Numbered from the stretch's first letter, positions 20,845 through 30,617 are shown. The stretch is DNA of 64,000 bases from Thiothrix subterranea (GCF_016772315.1 NZ_CP053482.1:1736001-1800000); one strand, 5' to 3'. Notes: generated by a model from the sequence alone, not told the origin. Made by a program: numbers and translations.

Positions 20845-21301
20845 GATACAACTCCTTCAAGGATTCATTTTGAACAAAAAATTTGGTACTGAACGGTGAA
20901 CACGCCTTACCCGATAAGCTTTTACTGGTAAACCGGCACCAATCTTCAAAAAAGATACGTTTTTTGACCCGCATCACTTTGCAAACCATAAAAACGGGAA
21001 TGCAAATGCCCGGCCCAAACCCAATCACCGCACGCGGCTGGTGTTGACGTACCAACTTTACCGTCAAGGTTACGGCTTTCAGGTAAGCATTCACAAACGC
21101 AAGAGGATTGAAGGATTCATTTTTGTGCCTAATGGGAGGCACGGTATGAATTTTTTCAATGGAATCCCCTTTCATCGTTACCGTGTCAGTCACGTGAATG
21201 AAATCAATCGTCGGGTCGAGTGACTGCATTTGCTTCATCAGACGCATGGCCTGATCATGATGCCCGCCCTCGCCGTACACAAGCAATATACTGATGTCCA
21301 T
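20816..21301 (-). CDS. PssD-like glycosyltransferase subunit (Alg14-like)
   Basis: This is the membrane-anchoring acceptor half of the split transferase. The 161-aa protein has the Alg14/PssD features: LLVYGEGGHHDQAMRLMKQM at the N-terminus, then a hydrophobic helix region VIGFGPGICIPVFMVCKVM. RIFFEDWCRFTSKSLSGK is the equivalent of the SxxRVxxxSLSG block of Alg14. A clear GGAG site precedes the ATG. Its start lies 47 nt inside the upstream polymerase gene, unusually long for this operon. Function as a pair with the next gene is well supported by order and family. Confidence 0.85.
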   Translation of the reverse strand: MDISILLVYGEGGHHDQAMRLMKQMQSLDPTIDFIHVTDTVTMKGDSIEKIHTVPPIRHKNESFNPLAFVNAYLKAVTLTVKLVRQHQPRAVIGFGPGICIPVFMVCKVMRVKKRIFFEDWCRFTSKSLSGKACSPFSTKFFVQNESLKELYRDAEFAGRL

Positions 21302-22538
21302 GATCTACTCCTTGCAATCTCACTAGCACCATCAACAGTGCAAACTCTTCCGCGCCACGTCCTAAAAAATCCCCAAAGGGAATCATCATAAAATCAGCCA
21401 GCAGCAACGCCGTTAAAATGATGGAAAAATTATTGCGATACTTTGCAGCCAACAAATGCACAATCATGACCATCAAAAACGCTAACGGAAACAATAAAAT
21501 ACCGTATTTAAACAACAACCCCGTCAAGCCAATGTCCGAGACATACATATTTATCCCGTAGACTGAACGAAATCCCTCATTGAACTGAAGTGACAAAGCG
21601 CCGTGCGGCATCAAAAAGTTGCTTAACGCCTCGCCCAGCATCACGGTCAGCTCTTTGTTACGGTGATAATCATAAAAAATCACCGATTCATTAAACGCAT
21701 ACACGTATAAAAAGTAAGAAAGGTAGCCCAATACTGCCACAACAGGAATTAATAGCAGCACACTCACATTAAAATTACTGAGGCGTTGGCGCAAAATGGT
21801 AATCCACACCAAAGTCAACACAATCGCCAAACTCATGCCACGGGTTTGATTAATGTAAAGCATGTAAGCTGCCAGCAGACCAAGCGGAATCACCGCTTTC
21901 AAGAATTCGCCACGCGCCACTAAATAGTAAGGATACAGCGCAATCAGAAAACCGGCTTCCAAGAAACGGGTAGCAAAACGCTCATCGGTTGCTACAAAAT
22001 CATCTGCAAATTGCTCGGCATGTACCGAAAACTCAAAGCCAGCGTTACGTGGAATCAACTCAAACGCATTTGCCGCCGACCAAGCCAAGGCCAGATAAAA
22101 CAAATACTTCAAAATCGTTTCCAAATCGGATTCGCCGTAGCCTCTGCGCCCGCCAATTGCCAACATAATCGGAAAGTAGATCAGATACAGTAAGGTACGG
22201 CGCTCTTCCAAAAAGCCATATTGCAACGGCTGCTGAAAACTGACGTAAGCAAAAATGGGGGGAATCAGGAATAATAAAGCCACCAGCGCCAACAAATACC
22301 AATCAATGGTATCCAGCACTTCTTGTTTGGCAGCAAGAATATAAATAACTGTCAACAACGACAAACCAATGACCGCTTCACGTAAAAATACCAAGCCAAA
22401 ACGGTGGTCATCGCTCAAAAAAAACAAACCGGATACCAAGGCCAACGCAGCTATCATCACCCATTTGTCATACGCTGATGCCACAGCTCCCATCCGCGCG
22501 GGAGAAACAGTCTTCAGAAATGAGGCGTTAATTTGCAT
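21255..22538 (-). CDS. O-antigen/EPS polymerase, Wzy-like
   Basis: This polytopic inner-membrane protein probably polymerises lipid-linked repeat units in the periplasm. The 427-aa chain has about ten to twelve hydrophobic segments. The large loop sits near the middle to C-terminal half (about 285-345, with SVIFYDYHRNKELTVMLGEA), the layout of Wzy/WaaL-type enzymes. Sequence conservation in this class is low, so the call rests on topology and position between glycosyltransferases and the flippase. The last residues (after about 410) are polar and overlap the pssD-like gene, so the C-terminus could be slightly altered. Confidence 0.75.
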   Translation of the reverse strand: MQINASFLKTVSPARMGAVASAYDKWVMIAALALVSGLFFLSDDHRFGLVFLREAVIGLSLLTVIYILAAKQEVLDTIDWYLLALVALLFLIPPIFAYVSFQQPLQYGFLEERRTLLYLIYFPIMLAIGGRRGYGESDLETILKYLFYLALAWSAANAFELIPRNAGFEFSVHAEQFADDFVATDERFATRFLEAGFLIALYPYYLVARGEFLKAVIPLGLLAAYMLYINQTRGMSLAIVLTLVWITILRQRLSNFNVSVLLLIPVVAVLGYLSYFLYVYAFNESVIFYDYHRNKELTVMLGEALSNFLMPHGALSLQFNEGFRSVYGINMYVSDIGLTGLLFKYGILLFPLAFLMVMIVHLLAAKYRNNFSIILTALLLADFMMIPFGDFLGRGAEEFALLMVLVRLQGVDHGHQYIACVRRGRAS

Positions 22539-22549
22539 ATTAATCCCCG

Positions 22550-23701
22550 TTACTTATTAATAACAGCCAGTATTTTTCGGGCATAATCGGCATGATCAAA
22601 ATTTTTGACACGCTGCTTACCTCTGATAACCAATTCCGCAGCCAAGGGAGCATCACGTAACAATTGCAAGATTTTATCCGCCATATCAGCCGCATTATTA
22701 GGGTCAAAAATCAAGGCAGCATCCCCTACTTGCTCCGGTAAAGCCACAACATTAGAGCAACAAACCGGCACACCCAAGGCAAATGCTTCATAAATCGGAA
22801 TACTGACACTCTCAAACAAGGTTGGCATTACCAACATCTTCGCCATTTTATAGAGGTAAGGAATATCCTCATAATCAATATAACCCAAATGTTTGACCCG
22901 ATGCCCAAGGTTTAGTGCTTGTATTTTCGCCATTAACTGCGGGTAATAATCTTGCTGTGACCCTGACAAAATTAGCGTCACATCCTCATCGGTATCGTTC
23001 GCAATAATATTGAACGCTTCCACCAACTTCAGGTGATTTTTATGAAACCAACACTGTGCTGGGTAGAAAATATAGCGCTCTGGTAGTGCATATTTACGTT
23101 GCACGGCGGCAAAATTTTCTGGCTTAGCGGCATAGCTGCGCAAAAAATCCGGGGGAGGCGACTGAATCACTGCTACCTTGTCGCTGGGCGCACCCAGAAA
23201 GTTCATAATGTCCTGCTTAACGTAATTCGACTCACAAATGACGGCCTTCGCCGCCTGAGTCAGCGCCCGATTCCGCAACACCCGTTTAAAACGCTCCACT
23301 CGCGTAAAAGCATGGGGGTAATATTTTTCCTGCATGTCATGCAGCGTAAAAATGAACGGCTTTTTCAAAAACACATGCGGATACACCGACGTGGCTGGCG
23401 AGAGAAACAAATCAATATCCGCATACACCTGTTTCTCATCGTCGCGCAGAAAAAATGGCTGACGCATCCCCACCAATAATTGCGAAAAAATAATGGCTTG
23501 ATTGACACCAGAACGGTTAGAAGGCGACAGCTTCCTCACTTCCAAACCATAACCATCAAAACGTGTATCGTCTTTATCGGCGAAAATAATGTAGCGATTG
23601 CTCTTGTCAGCCGCGAGCGCATCCACCATTGACTGAATATATTGAAAAATACCCCCGCCATGCATGGGATAAAAAGTCAGTATGCCAATGTTCTTCTTCA
23701 T
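22550..23701 (-). CDS. family 4 (GT-B) glycosyltransferase
   Basis: This is a retaining GT-B transferase of the polysaccharide repeat-unit pathway. The 383-aa protein opens with MKKNIGILTFYPMHGGGIFQY, the glycine-rich acceptor-side loop. The C-terminal half has the GT4 pattern: FYPAQCWFHKNHLKLVEAF, VTLILSGSQQDYYP, VKHLGYIDYEDIPYLY and the nucleotide-sugar EX7E region in LFESVSIPIYEAFALGVPV. The VPVCCSNVVALPEQVGDAAL stretch is typical. No membrane segment. Probably transfers mannose or a deoxy-sugar derived from it, which is inference from the neighbouring GDP-sugar genes. Confidence 0.9.
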   Translation of the reverse strand: MKKNIGILTFYPMHGGGIFQYIQSMVDALAADKSNRYIIFADKDDTRFDGYGLEVRKLSPSNRSGVNQAIIFSQLLVGMRQPFFLRDDEKQVYADIDLFLSPATSVYPHVFLKKPFIFTLHDMQEKYYPHAFTRVERFKRVLRNRALTQAAKAVICESNYVKQDIMNFLGAPSDKVAVIQSPPPDFLRSYAAKPENFAAVQRKYALPERYIFYPAQCWFHKNHLKLVEAFNIIANDTDEDVTLILSGSQQDYYPQLMAKIQALNLGHRVKHLGYIDYEDIPYLYKMAKMLVMPTLFESVSIPIYEAFALGVPVCCSNVVALPEQVGDAALIFDPNNAADMADKILQLLRDAPLAAELVIRGKQRVKNFDHADYARKILAVINK

Positions 23702-23733
23702 AATAGCGCAACCATTTCTTTAATATTTATCAG

Positions 23734-25200
23734 CTACCTAAAACGCACTCGCAAGGTCTCGCGAAACAGGTAAAGCAAAGCCGCCCCAACCACACCCATC
23801 AAGACCACGCCATCTGTCACAATAACCAGTAAATTACTGTTTATGTATTCATGTACGTAATTCAATAATAAAATTATCAGCATTCCTAATGCGACAAACA
23901 ATAATGTTTGCAGTAGGTACTCCCCGAATTTATGTCCCACGTTGCGTTGCACCCACCAATAAAAGTAAGGCAACGGCAATAACAGCAAGAACAAAGACAG
24001 CGCTGCTCCGTCATGACCGTAACGTGGCGTTAACACATACATGCCCGCCACATACGCGACTGTTCCCAAGAAAGAACTAATCGCCGTCACTTTCGCATTT
24101 CCTGAGCCTTGCAAAACCCAATAAGCCACCACCGTATTCGATTGGAAAAAGAAATACAGGGCAATAATTTGTAACGTCAATGTGCTGTGCAACGCAAATT
24201 CAGGGGAAATCCACAATTCAAGGAAAGCACCACCGGAGGAAATCAACGCCACGCTAATCGCCATGCTAAACAGGAATACCAACCACATCGCCCGCCGGTA
24301 TAATGCCAGCCGCCCGACCTGATCATTCAAACTGGATAACTCGCTAAAGCGCGGAAACGTAATCTGGCTCAGTACCTGAATAATCCCGTTAGCCATTTGT
24401 GCAATCGTATGCGGAATCTGGTAATACGTGACCGCCTCTGTCCCCAAAATCGACCCGATAATAAATTTATCCAGTCGGGATACCACGCCGCCCAAAAAAT
24501 TGCTGACAAAGGTATAAGCACTAAATCCAATCATTTCAGCAAAAATACGCTGGTCAAAAGACAAGCCGAGTTTCACCCCTAGCGGTAATACCTGCCGTCC
24601 TAAGGTATAACCACTGACCAATGCTATGGCTTGAATAATGACGTAACCCCACAAGATAGCGATCAGGTCATAACCCAACAACACCATCCCGGTCGCCATT
24701 ACGATGCCCGCAATATTGGCTGAATTTTGAATCACCGCCGGAACATCAAAACGGTGGTAAGCTTTGAATACATTCAGGAAAAATTGGTTGATGTAACTCA
24801 GTAAAAACGCCACCGCCGTCACCGAAAACGCCTTAGCCGCTAACTCAGCTTTCGCGTCTTCGTTATAAATCAGATTGCCCAATGGCAAGGCGAATACCAC
24901 TACCGCCACCGCAATAACAATACCCAGCACCACGTACATCAACAAAGCGATGTCTAAAATCGGTTTAATTTTAGTGTTTTCACCCGTCACTTCGTACTGC
25001 GAAACGTATTTAACAATCGCCTGACCCACACCAAGGTCGACGAAATTCATAAAACCAATTAAGGATATACAAATAATATACAGCCCATAAACGTCTGTGC
25101 CCATGTACTTAATCATCAGCGGAATTGTCGCCAGTGATGCAAGTAACGGCAGAACATAGCCAAGGCCACTAAATGCTATGTTCCTCGATATATTTTTCAT
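23734..25200 (-). CDS. lipopolysaccharide/EPS flippase, Wzx-like
   Basis: This MOP-superfamily flippase moves the lipid-linked repeat unit across the inner membrane. The 488-aa protein starts with NIAFSGLGYVLPLLASLATIP and has about 12-14 transmembrane helices. Family markers include MGTDVYGLYIICIS near 35-48 and GFSAYTFVSNFLGGVVSRLDKFIIG in the middle. It sits between the aminotransferase and glycosyltransferase genes. It pairs with the Wzy-like polymerase to define a Wzx/Wzy-dependent pathway rather than an ABC-type export. Confidence 0.88.
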   Translation of the reverse strand: MKNISRNIAFSGLGYVLPLLASLATIPLMIKYMGTDVYGLYIICISLIGFMNFVDLGVGQAIVKYVSQYEVTGENTKIKPILDIALLMYVVLGIVIAVAVVVFALPLGNLIYNEDAKAELAAKAFSVTAVAFLLSYINQFFLNVFKAYHRFDVPAVIQNSANIAGIVMATGMVLLGYDLIAILWGYVIIQAIALVSGYTLGRQVLPLGVKLGLSFDQRIFAEMIGFSAYTFVSNFLGGVVSRLDKFIIGSILGTEAVTYYQIPHTIAQMANGIIQVLSQITFPRFSELSSLNDQVGRLALYRRAMWLVFLFSMAISVALISSGGAFLELWISPEFALHSTLTLQIIALYFFFQSNTVVAYWVLQGSGNAKVTAISSFLGTVAYVAGMYVLTPRYGHDGAALSLFLLLLPLPYFYWWVQRNVGHKFGEYLLQTLLFVALGMLIILLLNYVHEYINSNLLVIVTDGVVLMGVVGAALLYLFRETLRVRFR

Positions 25201-25267
25201 TATTTAAGCAACTCTGAATTTGGCACATCAGGCTCACCTGCGAACCTGATGCTTACATTCTAACGTC

Positions 25268-26392
25268 TTATTGGAACATTTCCATGCATTTCCTGACAGC
25301 CGCGCATACACGCTCGACATCGCGTTTTTCCATATCAAAGTAGGAGGGCAGATTGACGCCCTTTTCATAGATTTGATAAGTCACTGGCGTATGCGTGCCG
25401 GGGTAATCAGCCATTCTCGATAGCGGGTAAAAATAAGGGCGACTGTCTACATCGAATTCACGCAATGTTTGCATGAAGGTATCGCGCGTCGTCTCGTTCG
25501 CCCCCTCAATCTCGATCGTTACCATCCAGTAAACATTTTTTGCCCACGATGCCGTCCGGTTTAAGGTAAGGCCAGCCAACCCACCGAGAGCATCTTGATA
25601 CCAAGCAAATATTTCTTGTTTCTTTTGCAGAATTTCTTCAATGCGCTCCAACTGTGCCAAGCCCAACGCGGCTTGCAGATTGGTCATCCGGTAGTTGAAA
25701 CCCACTTCAGTATGCCAATAGCGCTTGGTAGGACTCATCGCGTGGTCACGCAGGTATTTAGCACGTTGATACAAGGCTTCGTCATCGGTGGTAATCATGC
25801 CGCCTTCGCCTGACGTAATCACCTTGTTACCGTAGAAGCTAAAGGAACCGCAATGTCCCCAAGACCCTACTTTTTTACCCTCGACTTCCGCACCGTGTGC
25901 CTCGGCTGCATCCTCAATCACTAACAAACCGTGCTTTTCAGCAATCGCCATAATCGCGGGCATGTTCGCCGGATGCCCGTACAAATGCACCGGAATAATC
26001 GCTTTGGTTTTTGGCGTAATGGCAGCCTCAATCGCGGCAGGATCAATGCACAAGGTTTCAGGATCAATATCCACCAACACCGGCACCGCACCGACGTATT
26101 TCGCGGCGTTAGCAGTCGCAATAAACGTCAAGTCTGGCATGATGATTTCATCACCGGCCTCAACACCCATGCTAACCATGGCCAAATGTAAGGAAGTGGT
26201 ACCGTTGCTGCACGTCAGTGCGTACTTGCTACCACAAAATGCCGCAAATTTTTCTTCAAATGCTGTGATGTATTCACCCAGAGATGACACCCATCCCGAT
26301 GCAATAGCCGCCGTGACATACTCGATTTCTTTTTTAGTAATGGTCGGCCTAGAGACAGGCAGGAAACCATTGTTCTGTTGTAATTGAGTCAT
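25268..26392 (-). CDS. DegT/DnrJ/EryC1/StrS aminotransferase, perosamine-synthase-like
   Basis: This PLP-dependent sugar aminotransferase has 374 aa. It shows CSNGTTSLHLAMVSMG, EIIMPDLTFIATANAAKYVG, PVHLYGHPANMPAIMAIAEK and VIEDAAEAHGAE. The PLP lysine lies in FSFYGNKVITSGEGGM. The run of HLYGHPA...EDAAEAHGAE...SFYGNK is how I remember GDP-perosamine synthases (RfbE/Per). These use GDP-4-keto-6-deoxymannose, the product of Gmd encoded in this operon. That makes GDP-perosamine a reasonable guess, but other 4-keto-sugar aminotransferases look similar. It is the second gene after the initiating transferase. Confidence 0.88.
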   Translation of the reverse strand: MTQLQQNNGFLPVSRPTITKKEIEYVTAAIASGWVSSLGEYITAFEEKFAAFCGSKYALTCSNGTTSLHLAMVSMGVEAGDEIIMPDLTFIATANAAKYVGAVPVLVDIDPETLCIDPAAIEAAITPKTKAIIPVHLYGHPANMPAIMAIAEKHGLLVIEDAAEAHGAEVEGKKVGSWGHCGSFSFYGNKVITSGEGGMITTDDEALYQRAKYLRDHAMSPTKRYWHTEVGFNYRMTNLQAALGLAQLERIEEILQKKQEIFAWYQDALGGLAGLTLNRTASWAKNVYWMVTIEIEGANETTRDTFMQTLREFDVDSRPYFYPLSRMADYPGTHTPVTYQIYEKGVNLPSYFDMEKRDVERVCAAVRKCMEMFQ

Positions 26393-26424
26393 TTATATTA
26401 TTTCCTATGCTAAACAATCTGTTA

Positions 26425-27501
26425 CTAAGCCAGCTTCTTTTGCAAATGCCTAACCCTTACGGTGTATAGCGCAAATGCCGCCAAGAAGGTCAAAAAGATA
26501 GTAACCTCTTGGAAACCGCTAACATGCATTGCTATGCCTGTCACTGCAAAAAATGCCGACAAAGTGCTAATTTTCAGAAGTGCCGCCTGCTTAGTATCAC
26601 CACACTGCAACACAATGTGATGAAGATGTGTACGATCCGCCTTCAACGGTGAATGCCCACGTAACGCTCTATCAACGATAACCCGCGCCATATCCATCAA
26701 AGGGAAAGCAATGAGCCACAATGCGGTTGCTGCTGAAAAACTAACTTTTTCATTATTGGTCAACCCTTCAGATGTCGGTTGGGTTCCTTGAATCAACAAC
26801 CAAACCACAGTGAAGCCAATCAGCATCGACCCCGTATCACCCATGAAAATTTTAGAAATTCTCTTTTCCTTTTCTTGAACACCACCTGCAAGGTTAGCAA
26901 TCAAATAAGGAACTAGCGCACCGGAGAGGATTAAGGTCAGCTTCATGTTAGTCATGTCATCATTCTGGTAGAATAGGATACCCATGCTCACGAATGTCAC
27001 TAACGAAGAAATACCCAACAAACCGTCAATTCCATCGATCATATTGAAGGCATTAATAGCCGCCAGAACCGCCAGCATTGTCACCAAATAACCAAGCGCC
27101 TCAACCAAATCAACCGCAGAAGACGTACCAAACATCGTCCCCAAATGGTGAATGTACATTCCGCTACCAGCACACATCAGCGCCGCAACCACCGTTTGTA
27201 CAAACAAGCGTAGCCGGGGCGATAAATCTTTAACATCGTCCGCAACCCCCAGTGCCACAATAATACTGCTACACACCAAGTAGGTCAGCGAACTACTGTT
27301 CGGCGTAATGAACAGTGAAATTCCCATCACCAAGCCCGCATACATGGAGACACCACCGATTAACGGAATATCGCCCTTATGAAACTTACGCTCTGCATTA
27401 GGCATATCCACCAAACCGAACTTAACCGCAAAAGGGGTAAGCAACAGAATGGATAATGCCGATATAAAAAAAACTAACAAAAAAATGCCCGCAAAACTCA
27501 T
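26425..27501 (-). CDS. undecaprenyl-phosphate sugar-1-phosphate transferase, WecA-like
   Basis: This membrane enzyme should start the repeat unit by moving a sugar-1-phosphate (often GlcNAc-1-P) onto undecaprenyl phosphate. The 358-aa protein has about ten to eleven membrane helices. It carries the MraY/WecA/TagO signatures: MPNAERKFHKGDIPLIGG, VADDVKDLSPRLR (the Asp-Asp pair), NAFNMIDGIDGLLG, FMGDTGSMLIGF and LKADRTHLHH. An AGGAGG Shine-Dalgarno precedes the ATG. It is the first gene of the roughly 14-kb polysaccharide operon and follows an ops-containing leader. Confidence 0.92.
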   Translation of the reverse strand: MSFAGIFLLVFFISALSILLLTPFAVKFGLVDMPNAERKFHKGDIPLIGGVSMYAGLVMGISLFITPNSSSLTYLVCSSIIVALGVADDVKDLSPRLRLFVQTVVAALMCAGSGMYIHHLGTMFGTSSAVDLVEALGYLVTMLAVLAAINAFNMIDGIDGLLGISSLVTFVSMGILFYQNDDMTNMKLTLILSGALVPYLIANLAGGVQEKEKRISKIFMGDTGSMLIGFTVVWLLIQGTQPTSEGLTNNEKVSFSAATALWLIAFPLMDMARVIVDRALRGHSPLKADRTHLHHIVLQCGDTKQAALLKISTLSAFFAVTGIAMHVSGFQEVTIFLTFLAAFALYTVRVRHLQKKLA

Positions 27502-27568
27502 TGGAACCTCCTGTTCACAAAAGCGCCTAATTCCTTTCTATAGATACACCGCAAAGCTCAATCGTTGA

Positions 27569-27580
27569 AACGCTACCGCC
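27569..27580 (-). promoter_or_regulatory. ops element (RfaH recruitment site) in the leader of the polysaccharide operon
   Basis: The minus strand reads GGCGGTAGCGTT here, 68 nt before the first codon of the operon. The E. coli ops core is GGCGGTAGCGTG, so the first 11 of 12 bases match. ops pauses RNA polymerase and loads the NusG paralogue RfaH, which suppresses termination through long surface-polysaccharide operons. Position (untranslated leader), strand and cargo all fit. Whether the host has an RfaH gene cannot be seen here. Confidence 0.75.
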
Positions 27581-28463
27581 GAAGCCGGAATATAGCCAGC
27601 CAGACAAATATCGCACGAAAAATCTTTGTACTCCTGACATTGCATGTCCTCATGCACTATCCAACATTCGTGTAAACCTAACGAAAAAACGAGTACCCAA
27701 CGTATGCCCAATGGGTATCAATCACTTTTCACGGTAAATTATTTACACTCACAATCAACAATCTAGCAAAAATACTTATGCGCAAGCGCAAACAACTAGA
27801 AACACTAATAAGTAAAATTTGCCAAACCCAAAGATAGACTCCAAACTATAGAAAAATCTTATGACACTTCTGCTCTTTCACAAAATACATCATTTAATTG
27901 ATGTATAAACATAAGTATAATGTTTTATCGGAATATAGCAACGCTATCTACTCGTGAAAGAGCGTATTTCATCAAAAAAATGTATTAAAATTTACTTATC
28001 TAATCAAAAATTGCGCAATATTTGCCGAAATTATTGCAGGAAATTTCAACTTTTTACATAAGTAAATCGTATAGAAACAAGTAACCTTAATGCTTTCAAT
28101 GACAAACTATAGTTCGTTTCCTCACAATTTCCGTTGATTTTTTTAGTTTTCGATGCATTTTTTTGATCGAAAACAAGTAAATGATCTTGTTAGATTATCA
28201 GCCAGACTGATTTGAACAAAAATAAAACAAATAGATTGAATTATAATCAGCGGCAATCATCAAGCCCTATGATTGTCAACTGAATTCACCATCGTCATAC
28301 TGTTCAACAAGCGATCACTCACCACATTATCAACACACAAATCGACATGGAAATCGCACTCAACAATAAAATGAATGAATCATCATGCGCTGGCGTGAGG
28401 CAGTGGAAAACCGTTAAAATACAAATACTCAATACACACATAAATACTGAAATATTGAATCTT
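27581..28463. other. long A+T-rich intergenic region between the polysaccharide operon and ruvB
   Basis: No convincing gene is seen. The region must hold the promoters of the leftward polysaccharide operon and of rightward ruvB, but I could not settle on sigma-70 boxes. Two small inverted repeats may be operators: TGCATG-TCCT-CATGCA at 27641-27656, and TACCCA/TGGGTA at 27694-27717. The part 27840-28300 is markedly A+T-rich with many short A or T runs. An open frame from 28347 is only an N-terminal extension of the ruvB frame. Confidence 0.5.
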
Positions 28464-29531
28464 ATGGAAAAACCCGCAGCGCACATCCTCTCGCCACAGC
28501 ATCAGCGCGAAGAAACCACCATTGATGAGCACATCCGCCCGCGCCGTTTGCAAGACTACATTGGGCAACCCGTGGTGCGCGAACAAATGGAAATTTTCAT
28601 TCACGCCGCCCGTCATCGCGGCGAAGCACTCGATCACGTCTTGATTTTTGGTCCACCAGGGCTGGGTAAAACCACACTCTCCCACATTATCGCGCACGAA
28701 ATGGGCGCTAACCTGCGCCAAACCTCTGGGCCAGTCTTAGAAAAAGCGGGGGATCTCGCCGCCTTGCTGACCAACCTCGAACCGCACGACGTGTTGTTTA
28801 TCGACGAAATCCACCGCCTCAGCCCAATGGTGGAAGAAATTCTTTACCCCGCCTTAGAAGATTTCCAACTCGACATTATGATTGGGGAAGGCCCCGCTGC
28901 ACGTTCCATCAAGCTCGACCTGCCGCCTTTCACCTTGGTGGGCGCGACGACGCGGGCAGGCTTGCTGACCTCGCCGTTGCGGGATCGCTTCGGAATTGTG
29001 CAACGCTTGGAATTTTACAACGTTGATGATTTAGCCTACATCGTGCAACGCGCCGCCAGCATCATTGGTGCCAACATCGACGCTGGTGGAGCGCAAGAAA
29101 TCGCCCGCCGTTCACGCGGCACACCACGCATTGCCAACCGCCTGTTGCGCCGAGTGCGCGATTACGTGCAAGTCAAAGGCAATGGCATTATTGATACGGA
29201 GATGGCAGATAAAGCCCTGAATATGCTCAATGTGGATAATCAAGGTTTCGACCACATGGACCGCCGCCTACTGTTAGCCGTGATGGAAAAATTTGACGGC
29301 GGCCCAGTGGGTGTAGACAGCTTAGCCGCCGCGATTGGTGAAGAACGCGGCACGATTGAAGATGTGCTCGAACCGTTCCTCATCCAACAAGGCTTTTTAA
29401 TGCGTACCCCGCGTGGACGAGTCGCGACCCGCCATGCATGGCAACACTTCGGGCTAAATATCCCCGCCCGTTTCAATCCAAACGCGACCCCAGCGGATCA
29501 AGCAGGCAACAGTTTTGACCTATTTGAATGA
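28464..29531 (+). CDS. ruvB: Holliday junction branch migration helicase RuvB
   Basis: RuvB is the hexameric AAA+ motor that drives branch migration with RuvA. The protein is 355 aa from the chosen start. It shows [11 protein letters not shown], Walker [12 protein letters not shown], Walker [12 protein letters not shown], sensor 1 [20 protein letters not shown], and sensor 2 [19 protein letters not shown] winged-helix end has [22 protein letters not shown]. The frame is open from 28347, but MEKPAAHI at 28464 gives the family length. ruvA and ruvC are not adjacent. It is followed at once by ybgC and the tol genes. Confidence 0.96.
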   Translation: MEKPAAHILSPQHQREETTIDEHIRPRRLQDYIGQPVVREQMEIFIHAARHRGEALDHVLIFGPPGLGKTTLSHIIAHEMGANLRQTSGPVLEKAGDLAALLTNLEPHDVLFIDEIHRLSPMVEEILYPALEDFQLDIMIGEGPAARSIKLDLPPFTLVGATTRAGLLTSPLRDRFGIVQRLEFYNVDDLAYIVQRAASIIGANIDAGGAQEIARRSRGTPRIANRLLRRVRDYVQVKGNGIIDTEMADKALNMLNVDNQGFDHMDRRLLLAVMEKFDGGPVGVDSLAAAIGEERGTIEDVLEPFLIQQGFLMRTPRGRVATRHAWQHFGLNIPARFNPNATPADQAGNSFDLFE

Positions 29532-29934
29532 ATTTATCTTCCCAGTGCGGGTGTATTACGAAGACACCGATGCCGGTGGGGTGGTGTATCACGCCAATTA
29601 CTTGCGTTTTATGGAACGCGCCCGCACCGAATGGCTGCGCACCTTAGGCTTTGAACAAGACACATTGGCACAAGAATTGAATGCTGTTTTCGTGGTGGCT
29701 GGACTGGAAATTGCATACCGCAAGCCTGCCCGCTTCAATGATGCTTTACTGGTTAACGCCAAAATCGACACCATCGGGCGTGCTAGTTTACTATTCAAGC
29801 AAGAAATTTGGCGCGAAGGCCGTAATAATTCGCGTGAACTCTTGACAACTGCCAGCGTCAAAGTAGTCTGTGTCAACACGGGCACCTTTCGTTCAATGAC
29901 AATTCCAACAGCAATCAGGGAACTCCTTCAGTGA
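29515..29934 (+). CDS. ybgC: acyl-CoA thioesterase YbgC (tol-pal associated)
   Basis: YbgC is a hotdog-fold thioesterase acting on acyl-CoA and usually encoded first in the tol-pal cluster. The 139-aa protein has the family signature [20 protein letters not shown] with the catalytic aspartate, then [11 protein letters not shown]. There is no ATG at the front. TTG 29515 or TTG 29524 would start it, both overlapping the end of ruvB, so translation is probably coupled. The C-terminal part matches 4-hydroxybenzoyl-CoA thioesterase folds. Its end overlaps tolQ by 4 nt. Confidence 0.9.
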   Translation: MTYLNEFIFPVRVYYEDTDAGGVVYHANYLRFMERARTEWLRTLGFEQDTLAQELNAVFVVAGLEIAYRKPARFNDALLVNAKIDTIGRASLLFKQEIWREGRNNSRELLTTASVKVVCVNTGTFRSMTIPTAIRELLQ

Positions 29935-30617
29935 CAACAGACCTCTCCATACTCAAGCTGATCATGGATGCCAGCTTGGTCGTCAAAATCGTGATGATCT
30001 TACTGGTATTGGCTTCACTGCTATCCTGGACGCTGATTATGGTGAAATCCAGCACCATTAACAGCACCCAAAGCAATGTCACCCAATTTGAAGAACGCTT
30101 CTGGAGCGGGGTTTCACTGAACTCCTTGTACGAAGAGTTGTCTCAGAAAACACAGCGGCGTGGGCTGGAGCGTATTTTTTACGACGGCTTTCACGAATAC
30201 AAACGCGCCCTTAACACCGACCCGACCTCACGACTCTCGGTCACGGATTCGGTACAACGCTCCATGCGTGTTGCCGCTTCCAAAGAAGTCGATGAGTTGG
30301 AAAGGAATTTAGCGTTTTTAGCTACCGTCGGCTCAACCAGCCCGTATGTCGGTTTGTTTGGCACGGTATGGGGAATCATGAACTCGTTTATTTCACTCGG
30401 ACAAATGCAGCAAGCCACCCTCGGCGTGGTTGCCCCCGGCATTGCGGAAGCGCTGATTGCGACCGCGATTGGCTTGTTTGCGGCCATTCCAGCGGTGATT
30501 GCTTATAACCGTTTCAGTGACAAAATCGACCGTTTGGTGGTGAGTTACGACAATTTCCGCGAAGAATTCACCGCTCTGCTGGAGCGCCATGCCGTTACCC
30601 AAAGGAAATTGGCATGA
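29931..30617 (+). CDS. tolQ: Tol-Pal system proton channel subunit TolQ
   Basis: TolQ is the inner-membrane motor subunit that, with TolR, converts proton motive force into TolA movement at the division site. The 228-aa protein has three transmembrane helices: near 15-37, a second around 130-150 in TVGSTSPYVGLFGTVWGIMN, and a third near 165-190 in GIAEALIATAIGLFAAIPAV. These are the conserved motifs of the TolQ/ExbB/MotA family. It starts at GTG 29931, overlapping ybgC by 4 nt, and its own stop overlaps tolR by 4 nt. Confidence 0.95.
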   Translation: MTTDLSILKLIMDASLVVKIVMILLVLASLLSWTLIMVKSSTINSTQSNVTQFEERFWSGVSLNSLYEELSQKTQRRGLERIFYDGFHEYKRALNTDPTSRLSVTDSVQRSMRVAASKEVDELERNLAFLATVGSTSPYVGLFGTVWGIMNSFISLGQMQQATLGVVAPGIAEALIATAIGLFAAIPAVIAYNRFSDKIDRLVVSYDNFREEFTALLERHAVTQRKLA

